A program made the position numbers and the translations under genes. A stretch of 64,000 nucleotides of DNA from positions 496,001 through 560,000 of the forward strand of contig NZ_BMVY01000001.1 in the NCBI RefSeq assembly GCF_014650955.1, written 5' to 3'. The stretch comes from Streptomyces tauricus (GTDB lineage Bacteria; Actinomycetota; Actinomycetes; Streptomycetales; Streptomycetaceae). Positions 16,362 through 24,449 of this stretch are shown in pieces. Position 1 is the first letter of the stretch; every line of letters starts with the position of its first letter. A model generated the notes under the pieces. It was not told the origin of the DNA and did not search any database. It was given only the letters and a program-made list of their open reading frames with translations.

Positions 16362-17333
16362 ATGTCCGAAGCCTTCACGCCCGTCGAGCCGGTGCTCGAA
16401 CCCGCCGCCCAGGCCTTCGCCGAGGCCACGGCCAATCCGCCCTACCTCTTCGACCTGGCCCCCGCGGACGGCCGCAAAGCCGTCGACGAGGTGCAGTCCG
16501 GTGAGATCGCCAAGCCGGCGGTCGACGAGGAGTGGATCACGGTCTCGGGCGGCCCCACGGGCACGGTCCGCGCACGCATCGTGAAGCCCGCCGGTGCCAC
16601 GGGCCCCCTCCCGGTGATCATCTACATCCACGGCGCCGGCTGGGTCTTCGGCAACGCCCACACCCACGACCGCCTGGTGCGCGAACTGGCCGTCGGTGTC
16701 AACGCCGCGGTCGTCTTCCCCGAGTACGACCTCTCGCCCGAGGCGCGCTACCCGGTCGCCATCGAGCAGAACTGGACCGTGGCGCGCTGGGTCGTGGAGC
16801 AGGGCGCGAGCAAGGACCTCGACGCCACCCGGATCGCGGTGACCGGTGACTCCGTCGGCGGCAACATGGCCGCCGCCCTCACCCTGATGGCGAAGGAGCG
16901 CGGCGGCGTCCCGTTGCTCCAGCAGGTGCTGTTCTACCCGGTGACCGACGCGAGCTTCGACACCAACTCCTACCACCAGTTCGCCACCGGCTACTTCCTG
17001 CGCCGTGACGGCATGCAGTGGTTCTGGGACCAGTACACGACCGACGAGGCCGAGCGCGCCCAGATCACCGCCTCGCCGCTGCGCGCCACCACCGAGCAGC
17101 TCACGGGTCTGCCCCCGGCCCTGGTCATCACCGGCGAGGCCGACGTCCTGCGCGACGAGGGCGAGGCCTACGCCAACAAGCTGCGCGAGGCCGGTGTCCC
17201 GGTCACCGCGGTCCGCTTCCAGGGCATCATCCACGACTTCGTGATGCTGAACGCCCTGCGTGAGACCCACGCCGCCGAGGCCGCCATCTCCCTGGCCGTA
17301 CGCACGCTGCACACGGCCCTGTACGCGGGCTGA
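16362..17333 (+). CDS. HSL-type (hydrolase_3) esterase/lipase
   Basis: This is a 323-residue alpha/beta hydrolase of the hormone-sensitive-lipase group. The oxyanion motif is HGAGW, the nucleophile elbow GDSVGG (Ser164), the acid region GEADVLRDEGE and the base region GIIHDFV. It is a close paralogue of the protein at 10577, sharing for example QFATGYFLRR versus QFATGYLLTR, but it has a normal catalytic Ser. The ATG at 16362 is 6 bp after AGGAG; an ATG at 16356 is less well placed. It is cytoplasmic, with no signal peptide. It is followed 103 bp later by another hydrolase on the same strand. Confidence 0.92.
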   Translation: MSEAFTPVEPVLEPAAQAFAEATANPPYLFDLAPADGRKAVDEVQSGEIAKPAVDEEWITVSGGPTGTVRARIVKPAGATGPLPVIIYIHGAGWVFGNAHTHDRLVRELAVGVNAAVVFPEYDLSPEARYPVAIEQNWTVARWVVEQGASKDLDATRIAVTGDSVGGNMAAALTLMAKERGGVPLLQQVLFYPVTDASFDTNSYHQFATGYFLRRDGMQWFWDQYTTDEAERAQITASPLRATTEQLTGLPPALVITGEADVLRDEGEAYANKLREAGVPVTAVRFQGIIHDFVMLNALRETHAAEAAISLAVRTLHTALYAG

Positions 17334-17436
17334 GCCGGGCGCGGCCACCTAAGGGCCGCAAGAGACACGGACAGGGACCTCGGCGTCGACCCGCGCCGGG
17401 TCCTGTCAGACCTCACACAACGGACTAGGAACTCCC

Positions 17437-18159
17437 ATGACTGACTCCACGCCCACCGTCGTCCTGGTGCACGGTGCCTTCGCCGACGCGGCCAGCTTCG
17501 CCCGGGTCGTCCCCGAGCTGCTGGCCGACGGCCTGAAGGTGCTCGTCCCGGCCGTGCCCAACCGCAGCCTGACCGGCGACGCCGCCTACATCGCCTCGGT
17601 CGTCCGCGCCATACCCGGCCCCGTCGTCCTGGTGGGGCACTCCTACGGCGGTGCCGTCATCACCGTCGCGGGCGTCGAGGACAATGTGAAGGCCCTGGTC
17701 TTCCTGGCCGGTTACGCCCTGGAGGAGGGCGAGAGCCTCGGCGAGCTGCAGGGTCGCTTCCCCGACTCGGACCTTGCCTCGGCCCTGGTGTACACGCCGT
17801 TCCCGGTCGAGGGTTCGGACGAGCCCGGCACCGATGTGACCGTCGAGATCGACAAGTTCCCCGCCATCTTCGCCGCCGACGTGGACCCGGACCTGGCCAA
17901 GGTGCTCGCCGTCTCCCAGCGTCCGCTGGCCGGCGCGGCCTTCGCCGAGGCGGCCCCCGTCGCCGCTTGGAAGACCAAGCCGTCCTGGGGCCTGGTGTCC
18001 TCCTCGGACCACACCATCAACCCCGACGTCGAGCGCTTCGGCTATGAGCGCGCCGGCATGACCACGACGGAGGTCGACTCGTCGCACCTGGTCATGCTCG
18101 CGCACCCCAAGAAGGTCGCGGATCTCATCCGTGAAGCGGTCCGGAGCGTCTCCGCCTGA
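17437..18159 (+). CDS. Alpha/beta hydrolase
   Basis: This is a 240-residue single-domain alpha/beta hydrolase of the type annotated as esterase/hydroxynitrile-lyase-like in actinomycetes. It has the N-terminal strand VVLVHGAFADAASF, the nucleophile elbow GHSYGG (Ser69), and a C-terminal His in DSSHLVMLAHP. It lacks a lid domain and signal peptide. The ATG follows a GGA-rich RBS (ggactaggaactccc). It lies downstream of the esterase at 16362, and transcription of the pair probably stops at the hairpin at 18209. Confidence 0.9.
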   Translation: MTDSTPTVVLVHGAFADAASFARVVPELLADGLKVLVPAVPNRSLTGDAAYIASVVRAIPGPVVLVGHSYGGAVITVAGVEDNVKALVFLAGYALEEGESLGELQGRFPDSDLASALVYTPFPVEGSDEPGTDVTVEIDKFPAIFAADVDPDLAKVLAVSQRPLAGAAFAEAAPVAAWKTKPSWGLVSSSDHTINPDVERFGYERAGMTTTEVDSSHLVMLAHPKKVADLIREAVRSVSA

Positions 18160-18208
18160 CGGGGTTTGGACCGGTCTCGTACGGGCCTCTGACCGGGCCC
18201 CTCCGTGA

Positions 18209-18274
18209 CACGTGAGAGGGCGTTGGCTCCGGGCGAGAAAGATAGATCCCCCGGAGCCAACGCCCTCTCCCGTG
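18209..18274 (+). terminator. Long hairpin, probable transcription terminator
   Basis: Two 25-bp arms (18209-18233 and 18250-18274) pair with a single mismatch around a 16-nt loop, starting 50 bp after the hydrolase stop. The strong GC stem without a U tract is typical of actinobacterial terminators. The hairpin separates the hydrolase transcript from the gene at 18318. Confidence 0.85.
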
Positions 18275-18317
18275 ATGCACCGAAAACGCGTCGGCAGGCC
18301 GCCGTCGAACTGCGACG

Positions 18318-19097
18318 ATGCCGCTGATTCCCAGCGGAGGATACTTGTTCGTTTTCGTGTGTGCGGGATGCGGTGCCGGTCTGACCACCCCGCTGTCCCA
18401 GGTCGCTCTGCCGGTTCACGCCCATCAGACGTACGGGAACGGGCTGCGACTCCCGGTGCTCATGGAGTCGGGGACGTTCGCCGTGGAACCGCGGCCCTGG
18501 GGGCCGCCGTGGCGGACGTGGGAAGAGATCGACCCCGACGAGGCGGCGGCCCGCGGCATCTACGCGCCGGTCCACGCCCTGTCCGACGGCCACACGCGTG
18601 AGATGGGTCTCCAGCCCGATCCCGAGTTGCTCTACCTCTCGGCGATGTTCCATGACACGGGCCTGCTGCTCCCGTTCTCGGACACGCAGCAGCGATTCGA
18701 ACTGGACGGCGCCGACCACGCACGGGAGTTCCTGCGCGACCGCGGGTTCTCCCGGAGTGCCACCGAGGCGGTCTGGACGGCGATCGCCCTGCACACGACA
18801 CCGGGGCTTCCCGACCGGATGGGCCCCGAGACGGCTGCCACCCACTACGGCGTACTGACCGACGCGGTCGGCTGGGGTCTGGACAGACTGGCAGGCGACC
18901 AGGTGGATGAGATCACCGCCGCTCATCCGCGTGGCGAGTTCAAGAAGGAGTTCCTGCGGGCATTCGTCGACGCCCTCAAGGACCGCCCGGACACCACGTA
19001 CGGAACCGTCAACGCGGACGTCCTGGAACACTTCGTTCCAGGATTCCGCCGTACGTCCATGGTCGAACGCGTCATGGACGCGCCCTGGCCCCGGTGA
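18318..19097 (+). CDS. Chimeric protein: N-terminal Cys-pair domain fused to a partial HD phosphohydrolase domain
   Basis: The protein has 259 residues. Residues 1-90 (MPLIPSGGYLFVFVCAGCG, LMESGTFAVEPRPWGPPW, AARGIYAPVHALSDG) match the beginning of a conserved actinobacterial protein that normally continues with more Cys pairs. From about residue 92 the sequence becomes an HD-domain protein (REMGLQPDPELLYLSAMFHDTGL, ALHTTPGLPDRMGPE), but without the N-terminal helix that usually supplies the first metal-binding His. The junction is in frame near 18590. It looks like a deletion fusion of two unrelated genes. Activity of the HD part is doubtful. Both halves are recognised from memory; the coding call is firm. 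Confidence 0.7.
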   Translation: MPLIPSGGYLFVFVCAGCGAGLTTPLSQVALPVHAHQTYGNGLRLPVLMESGTFAVEPRPWGPPWRTWEEIDPDEAAARGIYAPVHALSDGHTREMGLQPDPELLYLSAMFHDTGLLLPFSDTQQRFELDGADHAREFLRDRGFSRSATEAVWTAIALHTTPGLPDRMGPETAATHYGVLTDAVGWGLDRLAGDQVDEITAAHPRGEFKKEFLRAFVDALKDRPDTTYGTVNADVLEHFVPGFRRTSMVERVMDAPWPR

Positions 19098-19262
19098 CCG
19101 GAAGCCGGACTCAGATCGACGCGACCCGCCGCGCCGCCTGTCTCCGAACTGACGGCGCGGCAGGGCCTGTTCGCCCCGCCCAAGCACGGCTCGTCGCCGG
19201 GCAGAGCGGGGCGGTTTCGACCTGGCGCGGACGCGACGGCCGGCTGAACTGTGGCCGCGGAG

Positions 19263-19673
19263 TCAGTTGTTGTTGACGTCGCGTTCGAAGTCTTCGGAAC
19301 ACTGATCGCGTTCGGACTGGTTGTCCGCGTGCTGGACGCAGTCGTTGTAGTCCTTGAACGAGTCCGAGGTGAGGAACGAGACGCCGATCGCGACGATGAC
19401 GGCGGACGCGATGACCGCGAGGGCGCTCAGGACCGCGCCGACGATGGCCATGCCTCGATGCGGGGCCCGTCCGCCGCGGGCGCGCCGGGCGGCAACGATT
19501 CCGAGTACCAGCCCCACCAGGCCCAGGACGATGCCCCCGAACACCGTCCAGAAGAACACGCAGGCCGCGATGCCGAGCACCAGTGCCGCGATCGCCAGAC
19601 CGTTACTGGTCCTCGCCCCGGGATCCTGGTGGTGTCCGGGATAGGAGTGGGCAGGTTGACCGTAGTGAGCCAT
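19263..19673 (-). CDS. DUF4190 small membrane protein
   Basis: The protein has 136 residues. A Gly/Pro/His-rich N-terminus is followed by two membrane helices (IAALVLGIAACVFFWTVFGGIV, shown in part, and a second around IVGAVLSALAVIASAVIV) separated by a basic loop (ARRARGGRAPHRG), the DUF4190 pattern. The C-terminal 35 residues are extracellular and include two Cys (NDCVQHADNQ and DQCSEDF) that could form a disulfide. The function is unknown. It is divergent from the 2H phosphoesterase gene. Confidence 0.85.
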   Translation of the reverse strand: MAHYGQPAHSYPGHHQDPGARTSNGLAIAALVLGIAACVFFWTVFGGIVLGLVGLVLGIVAARRARGGRAPHRGMAIVGAVLSALAVIASAVIVAIGVSFLTSDSFKDYNDCVQHADNQSERDQCSEDFERDVNNN

Positions 19674-19760
19674 CCGCGGGCCTCGCTTTCCGTTGACCGT
19701 GACCAGTACATGTCGTGGGTATGCTCAGCCGCCTTCCCCGTGATGTGCCTCACATGCCGA

Positions 19761-20315
19761 ATGCCGTCGTACGCTGGCCGTAGGCAGACTGTCGAGCTGC
19801 TGCCCGACGCGACGACCGAGCGGACCGTACGCGAGGTGTGGCGCCGCCTGTCGGAGGCCGGTCTGCCCAGCCAGGCCGCTCACCGGCACCCGACGAACCG
19901 CCCTCACCTCACCCTCGCCACGGCCGACACGCTCGTGCCCGAGGTGCGCGTCCAGCTCAAGCACGTACTCGAGGGTCTGCCCGTCCCCCTGCACCTCGAC
20001 GGAACGGTACGGTTCACCGGCCGGACGTCTGTCCTGGCCTGGGCCGTCCGGGCCGACGCAGCCTTGCTGCACCTGCACGAAGCGGTATGGCGCGCCCTGC
20101 GCGACGCCCCGGCCTGTGGACGGCTGAACCCGATCCATGCCCCCGAGCGCTGGCAGCCGCACGTCACCCTCGCGCGCGGGCGCGCAGTCGCCTGCCCCGG
20201 CACCGGGCTGTTCTCGGCGCCGCCCGACGGACCGGCCGACGTCCTGGCGCGCCAATGGGTGAGCGCCCGTACGTACGACTCCACTGTCCGCTCCGCCACC
20301 CCGCTGGGGCAGTGA
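19761..20315 (+). CDS. 2'-5' RNA ligase-like 2H phosphoesterase
   Basis: The protein has about 184 residues and the two HxT/S motifs of the 2H superfamily: RPHLTLA in the first half and QPHVTLAR in the second, arranged as expected for the two-lobed fold. Members hydrolyse cyclic phosphodiesters or 2'-5' linkages in RNA or nucleotides; the substrate here is unknown. The start is uncertain: ATG codons at 19710, 19743 and 19761 are all in frame, and I chose the last because protein-like sequence (TVELLPDATTERTVREVW) starts there. No RBS is clear. Confidence 0.8.
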   Translation: MPSYAGRRQTVELLPDATTERTVREVWRRLSEAGLPSQAAHRHPTNRPHLTLATADTLVPEVRVQLKHVLEGLPVPLHLDGTVRFTGRTSVLAWAVRADAALLHLHEAVWRALRDAPACGRLNPIHAPERWQPHVTLARGRAVACPGTGLFSAPPDGPADVLARQWVSARTYDSTVRSATPLGQ

Positions 20316-20417
20316 CCTCGGCCCTGACCGCCGCTCCGCGGCTACGGGAGGCGCGTGCTGCGCCACACGCCCGGCGCCTGACGGAGGCACTCACGGCATG
20401 CAGAGCACTCGGAGCGC

Positions 20418-20597
20418 TCAGAGCGCGAAGATGCGGGCGATGAAGAAGCCCGCGACGATCACCGCGCCTATGACGATCAGCCAGACCCAGACGCCGGGGT
20501 GTTCCCACATCCCTCCGTCCGAGCGTTCCTCGTGTGCCTCGGCGATCGAGCCCTCGGCCGGGGGCGTCTCCTCTGGGGGTACGCGCGGATCTGTCAT
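20418..20597 (-). CDS. DUF6480-like small membrane protein
   Basis: This is a 59-residue protein with an acidic, Pro-rich N-terminus (DPRVPPEETPPAEGSIAEA) and one C-terminal membrane helix (VWLIVIGAVIVAGFFIARIF), the layout of the DUF6480 family of Streptomyces. The ATG at 20597 is chosen over longer in-frame starts (up to 20750) because the family N-terminus PPxETPPAE begins shortly after it. The function is unknown. Confidence 0.75.
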   Translation of the reverse strand: MTDPRVPPEETPPAEGSIAEAHEERSDGGMWEHPGVWVWLIVIGAVIVAGFFIARIFAL

Positions 20598-20713
20598 GAC
20601 TTCAGGCTCACGCAGGTCACACGTGCGCGCATCCGCAGATCCTTGCGGTGTCTTGCGCAGAGCGCGGTGGAGGAGTGCGCGGACGTCCGTACCGGCGTCC
20701 TGAGAAGGCGCTC

Positions 20714-21253
20714 TCAGGGGCTCGTCTCGCCGCGTACCAGGGGCAGGCACACGGGCTGGATGCCCTGGGGGAGGTCATCGGGGCGGCACCAGCGGGCTTC
20801 CAGGATCTCGAAGGGGTCGAGACGCAGGGCACCGCCGATGAGACGCGCTTCGTAGGCCACTTCCATGCGCGTACGGAAGCCGCTGTTCAGCATGACCAGG
20901 CGGCCCACTTCCACATCGAGACCGGTCTCCTCTTTCACCTCGCGGACCACGGTGTGCCGGAAGTCCTCACCCTTGTGCGCGAAACCGCTCGGCAGACCCC
21001 ATTGCCGGTTCGGCGGCCACATACGGTGCCGGAGCAGCAGGACCCGTCCCTCGTCGTCGCGCACGACACCGATCACGCCGACCACGAACTTGGCGTTGAG
21101 GGACCACACGATGCGGTTCTGAACGGGGCGCAGGAGCCGCCAGAGGCGGGCAATCAGTCGTCGCACGGGGCCTCTGACGGTCGGAAACAGACGGGACGTC
21201 ACCGTTGGGAACGGTACAGCCCCGGCTCCGTCCCCGAAGCGGCGCGTTCCCAT
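20714..21253 (-). CDS. Nudix hydrolase
   Basis: The protein has about 179 residues with a complete Nudix box (Gx5Ex7REUxEExGU): GFAHKGEDFRHTVVREVKEE followed by TGLDV, near residue 110. These enzymes cleave nucleoside diphosphates linked to another moiety, and the substrate cannot be inferred. An N-terminal basic/hydrophobic stretch (VRRLIARLWRLLRPVQNRIVW) may attach it to the membrane. The start is uncertain: ATG at 21253 or GTG at 21202, neither with a good RBS. Confidence 0.85.
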   Translation of the reverse strand: MGTRRFGDGAGAVPFPTVTSRLFPTVRGPVRRLIARLWRLLRPVQNRIVWSLNAKFVVGVIGVVRDDEGRVLLLRHRMWPPNRQWGLPSGFAHKGEDFRHTVVREVKEETGLDVEVGRLVMLNSGFRTRMEVAYEARLIGGALRLDPFEILEARWCRPDDLPQGIQPVCLPLVRGETSP

Positions 21254-21873
21254 CGCGGGCGGCGCATCCCCGACGGGCGGACTCGGCGTCTCAGGTCGAC
21301 CGGCCCCGCCAGCGCGCGATGGAGTTCCGGACCATGAACGTCCGCCGCTGGGACCGGATCGTCGCCGCCTGAACGTCTCGCGACGGGCAGGTGGGCGAAC
21401 GGCCAACCAGGCGGCCACGCCGGGGGAGGCGTACTCGGTACCGACATCGCGCCCGGCGCCGTACCGCCGCGGCAGGTGGACCCACCGCGTTCAGGGCTGG
21501 CCCAGGCCGGTAGCGCCGAGACTGCCCGGCTGTCGGCACCACTCAGCCGAGAAAGATCCGTACCTTCCCGCGCGTGCGAGCGGTTGAGACCCCTCGCCGC
21601 AGCTCGATGACGAGCGTCATCACACCCCCCTTCGCCCTTCAGGTCATCGATGGTATCGATCTGCGGCCAGCCGGTCGGCCGGGGCCCGAGGAGGTACGGC
21701 TCGACGTCGTGCTCCGCGCCCCTCGGTCATCACCATTGCCGACGGCAACACTCCTCGCTATGTTAATCGAGAATCACATCCCTGCTACAAGGCGAAGCAC
21801 GCTCAGCGCATGCAACTGGGGGCTACCGGAGCCGGACTCGGCGGCATCCCCTCGACGGGAAGCAGGTAAGTCA
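21254..21873. other. 620-bp non-coding gap upstream of lcp, with inverted repeats
   Basis: No supported gene lies here. The lcp promoter is expected in the right half; an AT-richer stretch (ctatgttaatcgagaatcac) is near 21760. Inverted repeats are at 21606-21621 (gatgac/gtcatc around gagc), and an atcgat-ggt-atcgat pair lies near 21646. The in-frame extension of lcp through this region does not look like protein. Confidence 0.6.
21606..21621. promoter_or_regulatory. Perfect inverted repeat upstream of lcp (candidate operator)
   Basis: The arms gatgac and gtcatc flank a 4-bp centre, about 250 bp upstream of lcp. TetR-type regulators bind such sites and a double TetR gene follows lcp, so this is a reasonable candidate, but the distance from the start codon is long. 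Confidence 0.3.
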
Positions 21874-23082
21874 ATGGAGAATCTCAGTAGAAGAAGGGCG
21901 TTGTCCCTCGGTGTCGCCCTCGGCCTGGTGGGTGTGGCGAACCCCGCCGGGGCGTTGACGTCGACGGGTTCGACCGGCTCGGCGGCGGGCGCCGCCGCGG
22001 GGGCCGATCCGGCGTGGATCTGGGACGAGGCGACGGACCCTCTGATGGTGTCGATGCTGGAGAACGGCCACGTGCCGACGATCAACACCAAGTGGGCGGC
22101 ATGGGTGAACAACAACGACCCGCTGCCCGACGGCCTCCCGGACGCGTTCGCCGCGCACCTGCGGCAGGTCAACCGGCTGCCTTCCTGGGCGGACCGCGCC
22201 AAGCTGGCCCGCGCCGCCGACTTCAACCGGCGCAGGGACACGTACCTGTTCATGCTGTACGGCCTCGGCAGCGGCATCATGAGTACCGTGATCCCGCGCG
22301 AGGCCAAGAGCGTGTACTGGTCCGCGGGCGGCGCCGACATGCAGGACCGTGCGGCCAAGACGTTCACCTTCGGCTACGACCTGTCCCAGCTGGGAGCCTT
22401 CGAGCCGACGGGGCAGTTCGTCGTCACCGCCAACAAGACGCGCGTGGTGCACGCCGCGGTACGTCATCTGCTGCCGCAGTCCCCGCACTGGAGGGCGGTC
22501 GCCGACGAGACGATTCCGATCAGTGCCGCCGACATCCTCGTCACCTTCCACAGCCTGGGCACCTTCGTGTACAGGAAGCTGCTCGACTGGAAGATCCCGT
22601 TCCCGGCCGCGGACCAGGAGGCGTTCCTGCATTCGTGGCAGGTCGCCATCCATCTGCTCGGTGTGCCGGACGAGCACATTCCGCAGACGTGGGCCGCCGC
22701 CGAGAAGCAGGCGGCGCAGGTGCTCACCCCGATCCTCACTCCCTCCACCGAAGGCATCGCGCTGGCCGAGGACCTGCTCGGCCTGACCGCGCAGATCGAC
22801 CTCGGCGTCACCCGCGGGTTCCTGAACGAGTTCGTGCGCTATGTCCTGAACGACGAGGTGGGCGACTGGCTGGGACTGAAACGCGACTACGCGTCGGCCG
22901 CCCTGGTCCGCACCGCCTGGCCGGCGTTCATCCTGTTCCGCGAGGGCCTCTCACCCGTCATGCCGAACACCTTCTACGTCTTCGACCAGTTCGTGCGCGC
23001 CCTGGCCATGCTGTTCCTCAACAAGGGCTCCTCCGGGACCACCACCCCCATCACGATCCCCACCGGCAACAGAGCGGGCTGA
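21874..23082 (+). CDS. lcp: Latex clearing protein (rubber oxygenase Lcp), secreted haem protein
   Basis: The 402-residue protein is close in length to LcpK30 of Streptomyces (about 407). Lcp is a secreted b-type haem dioxygenase that cleaves the double bonds of cis-1,4-polyisoprene to aldehyde/ketone oligomers. A twin-arginine signal (SRRRALSLGVALGLVG) opens the protein. The residues known to matter in LcpK30 (Arg164, Lys167, Thr168 and the haem ligand His198) correspond here to Arg159, Lys162, Thr163 and His193, with identical spacing (MQDRAAKTFTFG, KTRVVHAAVRHLL). The DUF2236-type core is intact. The ATG at 21874 has a weak RBS (agcagg). It faces the double TetR gene, whose stop is 29 bp from its own. 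Confidence 0.92.
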   Translation: MENLSRRRALSLGVALGLVGVANPAGALTSTGSTGSAAGAAAGADPAWIWDEATDPLMVSMLENGHVPTINTKWAAWVNNNDPLPDGLPDAFAAHLRQVNRLPSWADRAKLARAADFNRRRDTYLFMLYGLGSGIMSTVIPREAKSVYWSAGGADMQDRAAKTFTFGYDLSQLGAFEPTGQFVVTANKTRVVHAAVRHLLPQSPHWRAVADETIPISAADILVTFHSLGTFVYRKLLDWKIPFPAADQEAFLHSWQVAIHLLGVPDEHIPQTWAAAEKQAAQVLTPILTPSTEGIALAEDLLGLTAQIDLGVTRGFLNEFVRYVLNDEVGDWLGLKRDYASAALVRTAWPAFILFREGLSPVMPNTFYVFDQFVRALAMLFLNKGSSGTTTPITIPTGNRAG

Positions 23083-23110
23083 GCCAGCCGTCGATGGGAC
23101 CGGCGGCCGT

Positions 23111-24307
23111 TCAGAGCCCCAGCGCACCCAGCATCAGAGCGGTTACGGCCCCACGATGGTCGGGGCTGTCCCGCCACCGCAGTCTGCGTCCCGCCTCGAC
23201 CACCACTCCGAACCCGGCGTGTACCAGCACCCGGGCCTGGCGCGGGTCCAACTCGGGACGGGCCCGCCGCAGTTCCTGTTCCCAGACGGCGATGTGGTCC
23301 CGCTGCGCGAGGACCACGGGCTGTCGCAGTCCGTCGGGCAGGCCGGCGAGTTCGGCCTCGGCGACGCTGTTCAGTTCGGTGTACTCGAAGCTGTAGGCCA
23401 CGTAGGTCGCCGCCAGCGCGCCGACGGCCTCGTGCGGCCCCGTCACCTCGTGCAGATTGCGCTCCACGCCCTGGGCCAGCAGCCCGGCCGCCTGAAGGCA
23501 TGCGGCCGCCAGGATGTCGATCTTTCCGGGGTAGTGGCGGTAGAGCGCGGACGGGGTCAGTCCGACCGCCTCGGCGATCTGTCCGTTCGTGACGCTGGTG
23601 AAGCCGTGCCGCGCGAACAGGGGGATGGCGGCCGCCAGGATCTCCGCGCGTCGCGTGCGCGGCACCGGCCGGGCGGGCAGATCGACGCGGTGCGCGCCGG
23701 GTGGGCCCGAGGTCGGATCGCTCGCCGCCACGCCCGACGCGGACGCCAACAGCAGTTCCTCGGCCCTGCGTTGGGCGATGGACGTGTGGTGCATCGTGAT
23801 GGAGCCGATCGCGCCGAGGGCCGCCATGGCCCGCAGCCGCTCGTCGGCCAGCGGGTGTGCGCGCTGTACCGCGTCATCGACCCGCCCGACGAGGTGGCCG
23901 AACTTCACCGCGAGACGGTGGCGGTCCTCGCGGCTGAGGTACCGGGCCTCCCAGCGGTACACGCCGCCCGACGCGCGATGAGCGACGGTGATGCGGGTGA
24001 TGGGGGTCAGCACGTCCGGCAGGGCCGCCCCGGGCGGCACCTCGTCGAGCGCGGCGACCAGTCCGTCCACCATGACGTCGGCGCACTCGGCGAACAGCGC
24101 GTACTTGTTGGGGAAGTGGCGGTACAGGGCGGCGGCGGAGATGCCCACACCGGCCGCGACCTGCTCCATGGACGCCGAATGGTAGCCGCGCTCACTGAAG
24201 ACCCGCCCGGCCGCCTCGACGATGAGCTGTCTGCGATTGCGGGGCCGAGCGGCCGCGGTGCGGTCGGCGGTCTCGGCCGAACGGGCGGACGGGGAGGCGG
24301 AGGCCAT
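23111..24307 (-). CDS. Double-domain TetR-family regulator
   Basis: The 398-residue protein holds two complete TetR units. HTH1 is near residues 25-75 (AAGRVFSERGYHSASMEQVA, ISAAALYRHFPNKYALF) and HTH2 near 215-265 (IPLFARHGFTSVTNGQIAEA, LTPSALYRHYPGKIDIL), each followed by a ligand-binding helical domain. The usual TetR protein has one unit of about 200 residues, so this is a tandem fusion able to act as an internal dimer. It converges on lcp and follows the alcohol dehydrogenase gene on the same strand after 142 bp. TetR repressors control lcp in other actinomycetes, so a role there is plausible but not shown. Confidence 0.9.
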   Translation of the reverse strand: MASASPSARSAETADRTAAARPRNRRQLIVEAAGRVFSERGYHSASMEQVAAGVGISAAALYRHFPNKYALFAECADVMVDGLVAALDEVPPGAALPDVLTPITRITVAHRASGGVYRWEARYLSREDRHRLAVKFGHLVGRVDDAVQRAHPLADERLRAMAALGAIGSITMHHTSIAQRRAEELLLASASGVAASDPTSGPPGAHRVDLPARPVPRTRRAEILAAAIPLFARHGFTSVTNGQIAEAVGLTPSALYRHYPGKIDILAAACLQAAGLLAQGVERNLHEVTGPHEAVGALAATYVAYSFEYTELNSVAEAELAGLPDGLRQPVVLAQRDHIAVWEQELRRARPELDPRQARVLVHAGFGVVVEAGRRLRWRDSPDHRGAVTALMLGALGL

Positions 24308-24449
24308 GCGAATCAGTCAATCACACGGCGTCAGAAGGCGGGCTCCCTCGGCGCCGCCCGCGCTGCCCCCAGACGTCCGGGCTGCCCTCCCCGCTCGCAC
24401 AGCCCTCACCTGGTGACAGGCATGCCGGGAGCAGTCCCTGTCAGGCGTG

